From positions 33,179,489 through 33,243,488 of the forward strand of contig OY759224.1 of assembly GCA_963662175.1 (NCBI GenBank): a stretch of DNA of 64,000 bases, written 5' to 3'. The notes under the pieces were generated by a model. The model was not told the origin of the DNA, did not search any database, and saw nothing but the letters and a program-made list of their open reading frames with translations. Both the position numbers and the translations under genes were made by a program. The stretch is from Aradus depressus. Its lineage: Eukaryota > Arthropoda > Insecta > Hemiptera > Aradidae. Of the stretch, positions 59,726 through 64,000 are shown piece by piece; the first letter of the stretch is position 1, and each line of letters starts with the position of its first letter.

Positions 59726-61190
59726 TCTATATTAGTAAAGCTGAAACGGGGTTTGTGTGTTTGTTTGTTTGCTCCAGCATCACGCCCAAACCGCTGGACG
59801 GATATTCATGATACTCCATATGTAGCATCCTTTTGACCCCGATTAAATAATAGGCTATGTGGCGTCACAAAATTTTGAACGGCAGGGGGGTTGTGGGGGT
59901 AGGCCTTAGTATAAAGATACCGGTAACTCATTAACTAATAGTCGGATTGTCAAGGAATTTCACATGTAGTATTCTAAAAAGCCAAATTTAAAAATAGGGT
60001 GTGTGAAGTCTCAAAATTTGAACGGGTGGGGGGAGGGGGGGGGGGGGGGGGGTAGGCCTAATATAAGGATAGTGATAGGTTTTTAACGGATGATCGGAAT
60101 GTCATGGAATTTGACATGTAGTATGCTTAAAGGCCAAATTGAAAATTCGCTACGTGACATCTCAAAACTTTGAAAGGGAGGGGGGACGTGGGGGTAGGCC
60201 TTAGCATAAAAATAGTTGTAGCTCAATAACAAATGGAATGTCATGGAATTTCACATGTAGTATTCTAAGATAAAAACAAAAAAAGGATATGTGACGTCTC
60301 AAAATTGTCAAAGGGGGTGGGGGGCGGGAGGGGGGGGGGGGGGCAAGCATATAAATAGTAGTTTCAAAAGCAATATTTAAAAATTGGCTGTGACCCTTTT
60401 GGACGGGAGGGGCGAAGGTCCATTAATGCTGAATGAATCTCACATGGAGCTTTCTTAAAGATGGGATATAGCCCTAATTTTAATACGGTGGGTTTCCTAA
60501 GCATGTATTACCTAGGAGGCCCACCGTTGCACGGTTAATAATAGCTCTCACCAGCGTTCTTAAGCACAAAATAGCTAGGGCATCCACTGTTGCAAGGCAC
60601 ATACTAGCTGCGGTGCCCAGCGTTCCTAAGAACTTAATAGCTGGTTGCACGGAGTTGCAAGGCGCATACTATCTAAGGTGCCCGGCGTTCTTAAGTAGGA
60701 ACTAGCTGTGGTTCCAAGTGGTCCTAAGAACCTACTAGCTGGGCTGGCCACCGTTGCAAGTTATATACTACGAGTAGCTGTGTGACCCAGCGTTCCTGAA
60801 CACGTACTAGCAGTGGTGCGCAGCAATCCTAAGAACGTAATAGCTGTTGTGCCCAGCGGTTTTAAGCACACACTAGATGTGGTGTCCAGCTGTCCCGAGG
60901 TGGTACGGCGTTGCAATGCCGATACTAGCTGTAGTCACGAGCGTTCTTAAGTACGTACTGGCTAGGATGTCCAGCGATGCTAAGTATTCACTAGCTGTGG
61001 TTTCCGCTGTTGAAAGGCGCATACTAGCTGTGGTGCCCAGTGGTCCTAAACACTTACTAGCGGGGTGTCTGCCGTTGAATAATAATAATTAAGAATTATA
61101 ACATCCTGAATGTACTGTCGAAGAATTGAATAGGATTCTATTAGGAGAAAAGTCAATGTTCCCCGGGCAATGCCTGGATATTACTGCTAG
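59726..61190 (+). mobile_element. Helitron-like unit B, complete ends
   Basis: It starts TCTATATTAGTAAAGCTG, then AAACGGGGTTTG. It ends with CCCCGGGCAATGCCTGG, ATATTACTG and CTAG (61187-61190), with T following. Its first base directly follows the CTAG of unit A, so the two units are joined head to tail. Inside, the left half has four repeated blocks (GTCATGGAATTTCACATGTAG, G-runs, GTAGGCCTTAG). The right half is the 33-bp array. No Rep/helicase coding is present. Confidence 0.75.
60515..61077. repeat. 33-bp array of about 17 units inside the Helitron
   Basis: Two unit types alternate: ACTAGCTGTGGTGCCCAGCG then TTCCTAAGAACGT, and ACTAGCTGGGATGTCCACCG then TTGCAAGGCGCAT. They are degenerate and indel-prone. 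Each resembles the reverse complement of the Helitron 3' terminus (ACTAGCAGTAATACCCGGCG then TTGCC). Four further units lie at 57338-57470. Confidence 0.85.
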
Positions 61191-61544
61191 TATACTATAT
61201 AAAGTTTACAAACAAAATAACAAAGTAAAATTTGAGGGAAAATCCCACAAAGCCCAGGACTAAGCGCGGGAAAACAGTTTAAAGGAGATATATAAAAGAT
61301 GGCTAACTAAAGTTTTGACATGAAATGATCGCTAATGCATTTAAACAATACTTATGTAAAGTATATTAAAATGACATTATTTTTAAAAATTCTTCATCAT
61401 TGATTTACTCATCCAGCATTTTAAGTTCAGTTTAAAGTTTTGAATACTACAATTTTTGATGGCAAGTGGTATCAGATTATAAGTTCGAATAGATAGTAAA
61501 CATTAAGTAGCGTAGTTTTTTTTGTCAAATGGGGTAGTAACCAA
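61191..61544. other. No gene seen
   Basis: AT-rich, nothing supported. Confidence 0.4.
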
Positions 61545-61714
61545 TATATTTTGTGTCGATACATCGGCAGTTATTGAAGTTTTTAAATCAACCCTCTCCC
61601 CTCATCCCGCCTCCCCTTTGATAGATGTTATCCTTATGGGCTTTTGGTCACACATATAAAATTTCATTGATACATTCATTCTATCAGCAGTTATTAATAA
61701 TTTTGAGAATTTTG
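61545..61714 (+). repeat. CCCCAG-family copy, left of a LINE insertion
   Basis: TTGTGTCGATACATCGGCAG, TTTGATAGATGTTATCC and TGATACATTCATTCTATCAG with AGTTATTAATAATTTTGAG. The family sequence appears to resume at about 62752 (TTATTAATATTTTTGAGTTA). Confidence 0.6.
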
Positions 61715-62560
61715 AATGAAATTGGGGAGGAAGAATTATTAAATATATTGGATCCGGTAAAGATAAAAAACTCCCTGCCCAGGGTTTCGGACGCATTTGT
61801 GAACCATCTGAAGAATAAAGATCAATAATACATTTTAGAATGCCGATACAACACATTTTATCCCAATATTTACAACCCAGATCAACTCCAACCATACCTA
61901 AACCTGAATGCTCCTTTCTCACACATCAAAGCACTGGTTCAACTCCGTCTATCTGGCAAGTACTATCTAAAAATCAGTTACAAAAATAATGTAAACAACC
62001 TTAATCCCCAGGAACATTCTGCAATAAAAATGAATTGGATGACGTGTACCAGCTGTTAATATCCTGTCCGATCTACTCCCCCAATAGAAGCCACTTCCTG
62101 CCTCAGAGTGTCAATATAGACCGATCCAACTTTCATACATTACTTCTGGCCCATAATAAGAATGATATCTCAAACATTTTCCATTATTTAATCAGCGCTC
62201 TGAAACTTAGATCATTCATTGTTAATGAATAATGTACTTCAACTTACATATTATATTGACATTCAACACCTACATCCCCACTCCATATTTACTGTCTTGG
62301 TTTTATTATTATTATTATTATTAATTTGTAATTACTTATTTTATACCTCCTTAGCAGCAGCAGTGACAGTGACAGTGATTAGTTACAAATGAGAGAAAAT
62401 CAGTGACTAGGAAGTGTCACCACTGGATGATTTCTCCCCTCATGACATTTTGACATTGCCATTATGTCTGTATTAGCATATTTGCTTGTTGTATATATTT
62501 TTATACAGTTGTAAATATCTCTTTGTAAATAAATAAAAAAAAAAAAAAAAAAAAAAAAAC
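61715..62560 (+). pseudogene. LINE ORF2 C-terminal end with poly-A tail
   Basis: Frames give FSHIKALVQLRLSGKYYLKI then, after a frame change, DDVYQLLISCPIYSPNRSHF and FHTLLLAHNKND to a stop at about 62232. This is the LRLSGK...DDxYHLLxxCPxY pattern of LINE C-termini. An AATAAA near 62527 precedes a run of about 25 A (62535-62559). Stops after SDAFVNHLKNKDQ and the frame change show decay. The endonuclease and reverse transcriptase domains are absent. Confidence 0.75.
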
Positions 62561-62922
62561 TTATTTTATTTATACTTTATTTATTTATGTTATTTATTTA
62601 GTTTGTTGAAGGTTCCTGTATATATGTCATTTTTTTCCAGCTGACCAATATATAATTTTGGAAATGTTAATGTCAATATTGTAAAAGTAATGGTCCCTGA
62701 CTCAATTGTATAGGGGTGATACCTTTAAACAAAAAAATAAATAAAAATTATTATTATTAATATTTTTGAGTTAGACTTCACCCTTAATCCTCCCTTCCCT
62801 TCGGTCGATTTGGCTAAAAAAAACAATATTGACTTCGTTCAAGGGTTCTGGATTCACAAATAAAGTTTAGTGTCTATACATTTATTCTATTGAGAGTTAT
62901 CTTGTTTACAGACACACATATA
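62561..62922. repeat. AT-rich flank and CCCCAG-family continuation
   Basis: From about 62755: TTTTTGAGTTAGACTTCACC, CTTCGGTCGATTTGGC and AGTGTCTATACATTTATTC. It is interrupted by the pogo-like element. Confidence 0.55.
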
Positions 62923-63709
62923 CAATGAAACTTCTCTTGGCGGTCACCTCTGACGGCGGACAATTTTTACGGTCCCGGCAGAATATATAGGGATTTCAAC
63001 ACATTCGCCCCTCTCTTAGGCGGACCCTCTCTTGGACGGACGCGGACAGTGAAATCGAGTACCGAGAAGAGCAGACTACCTCTGTTGGACGGACAGGCAG
63101 GCCTCTAATTCGGGTTGAAGCTTAATATGTTCTTAGAATTCACTTTTAGAGGGACGATTGATGTTTATTCTGTGAATTCTCATTTGAACGAGTTGATTTT
63201 TAGTAAGTTCTTAGACTTCTCGTTGTACATTGTACTACCAACCTACCAAACTTTCCATGTAATTCCAAGAAGTTTGTAATGTTCCTCCATACTCTCAGTT
63301 ACCAAAACCAACGCGAATTTAATCAAGCGTTATTGCCTCCAAGCAAACGATGCTTCGTCATTAATTTTAATTTCTCAGGTAGAGGACAATATAGAAAACT
63401 CGATTAGGAAAAAAAATTTGAAACAAAAGAAAATGTCCGATTTTTTTAGAACTTAGACGTTATACCATTGTTTTTGTTCGGATTCTAGTACAAATTTCTG
63501 ATTTGATTACAAATTTCCTATTTTTTAAAACTGTATTCAGTTGTTCAATAAACAATATTTTTTACATACGATACACGTGTTTAGAAAAGATACCTTTCAT
63601 CCTTATCAATTTGCCTTCTATTTTCCTTTACCCTCCGTTAGGAGGACACCTCTGCTGGGCGGACAACTTCCACGGCCCCATGGGTGTCCGTCTAAGAGAG
63701 GTTTCACTG
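62923..63709. mobile_element. pogo-like non-autonomous element with TA TSD
   Basis: Left end CAATGAAACTTCTCTTGGCG, right end (reverse) CAGTGAAACCTCTCTTAGAC, flanked by TA at 62921-62922 and 63710-63711. The motif CCTCTCTTxGxCGGAC is repeated near both ends (62936, 63013, 63030). Joining the flanks restores a continuous CCCCAG-family sequence (GACACACATATTTGATTTTT). No transposase coding. Confidence 0.85.
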
Positions 63710-63830
63710 TATTTGATTTTTCATATTTGGAAGTCGAAAAGATGAAATTCCCTTGAAAATTCCGCATGGAATTTTTGACCGATTGCATAACTTCCCCTAT
63801 ATTTCGTATAGCTGAGGAAGTAAATAAAAT
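63710..63830 (+). repeat. CCCCAG-family 3' end
   Basis: GATGAAATTCCCTTGAAAA, TTTTTGACCGATTGCATAAC and TATATTTCGTATAGCTGAGG AAGTAAA follow the family order. Confidence 0.75.
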
Positions 63831-64000
63831 ATTAAATGCCCAAATTACATGTATATATATATATTAAGGTCTGTTTTTAGTTAAGGTGGGGACATATGGC
63901 AGTTAAGGGTTTTAAGGTTAGGTTCAAACAGACCCCTTATCTAATAGAATTCATTGTTATCCAGCCCGACATTACAGAACAATGGATCTGATTGGACAAT

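Overview
The window is repeat-dense, AT-rich eukaryotic DNA, most likely from an arthropod and probably an insect. The grounds are animal-type non-LTR retrotransposons, Penelope-like elements, a PIF/Harbinger transposon with a MADF-type partner protein, spliced genes with GT-AG introns, and SINEs whose 3' ends carry CCTAA units (the complement of the insect telomere repeat TTAGG). I cannot name the species. I found no bacterial-style operons, rRNA or CRISPR arrays. No database search was run; all family names come from motifs read in the sequence.

Layout. 1-1064 is a three-level satellite (30 bp, 90 bp, 458 bp). 1.1-17.6 kb is a mosaic of tRNA-derived SINEs, decayed LINE ends, Helitron ends, a MITE and a recurrent AT-rich repeat bounded by ACTTCCCCAG/CTGGGGAAGT ('CCCCAG family'). 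18275-20477 is a large palindromic Penelope-like insertion with 12-bp target-site duplications (TSDs), coding for GIY-YIG endonuclease ends and carrying hammerhead ribozyme motifs. 20743-21422 is a truncated LINE with a 12-bp TSD. 22-25.9 kb has MITEs, SINEs and a pogo-like element. 25894-30516 is a PIF/Harbinger element with long terminal inverted repeats and two spliced genes on opposite strands whose exons interlock: each gene has an exon inside the intron of the other. 30.5-37 kb holds SINEs, a compact Helitron, a second hammerhead-bearing palindrome and a 79-bp mini-SINE.

37297-41539 is the best candidate for a resident host gene: four exons with phase-consistent junctions encode a 495-residue coiled-coil protein I do not recognise. 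Its first coding exon ends at a splice donor that has been tandemly multiplied (61 bp x 4). Its introns hold nested SINEs and a third hammerhead-bearing palindrome.

42924-49332 is an apparently full-length non-LTR retrotransposon (I/R1-like: ORF1 with three CCHC knuckles; ORF2 with endonuclease, reverse transcriptase, RNase H and a CCHC end) bounded by a perfect 11-bp TSD. 51.1-54.2 kb is an older LINE split by a hAT element (8-bp TSD) and by a second LINE that made a TSD of about 95 bp. 54.6-64 kb contains paired SINEs, a 118-bp satellite, two Helitron-like units joined end to end (one with a 365-bp tandem array, the other with a 33-bp array resembling its own terminus), a LINE end and a second pogo-like element.

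How the parts relate: the SINE at 1317-1509 ends in the same small hairpin as the LINE family, consistent with the LINE machinery copying it. The Harbinger transposase and MADF protein are expected partners. The palindromic Penelope-type elements probably use their hammerhead ribozymes in RNA processing.
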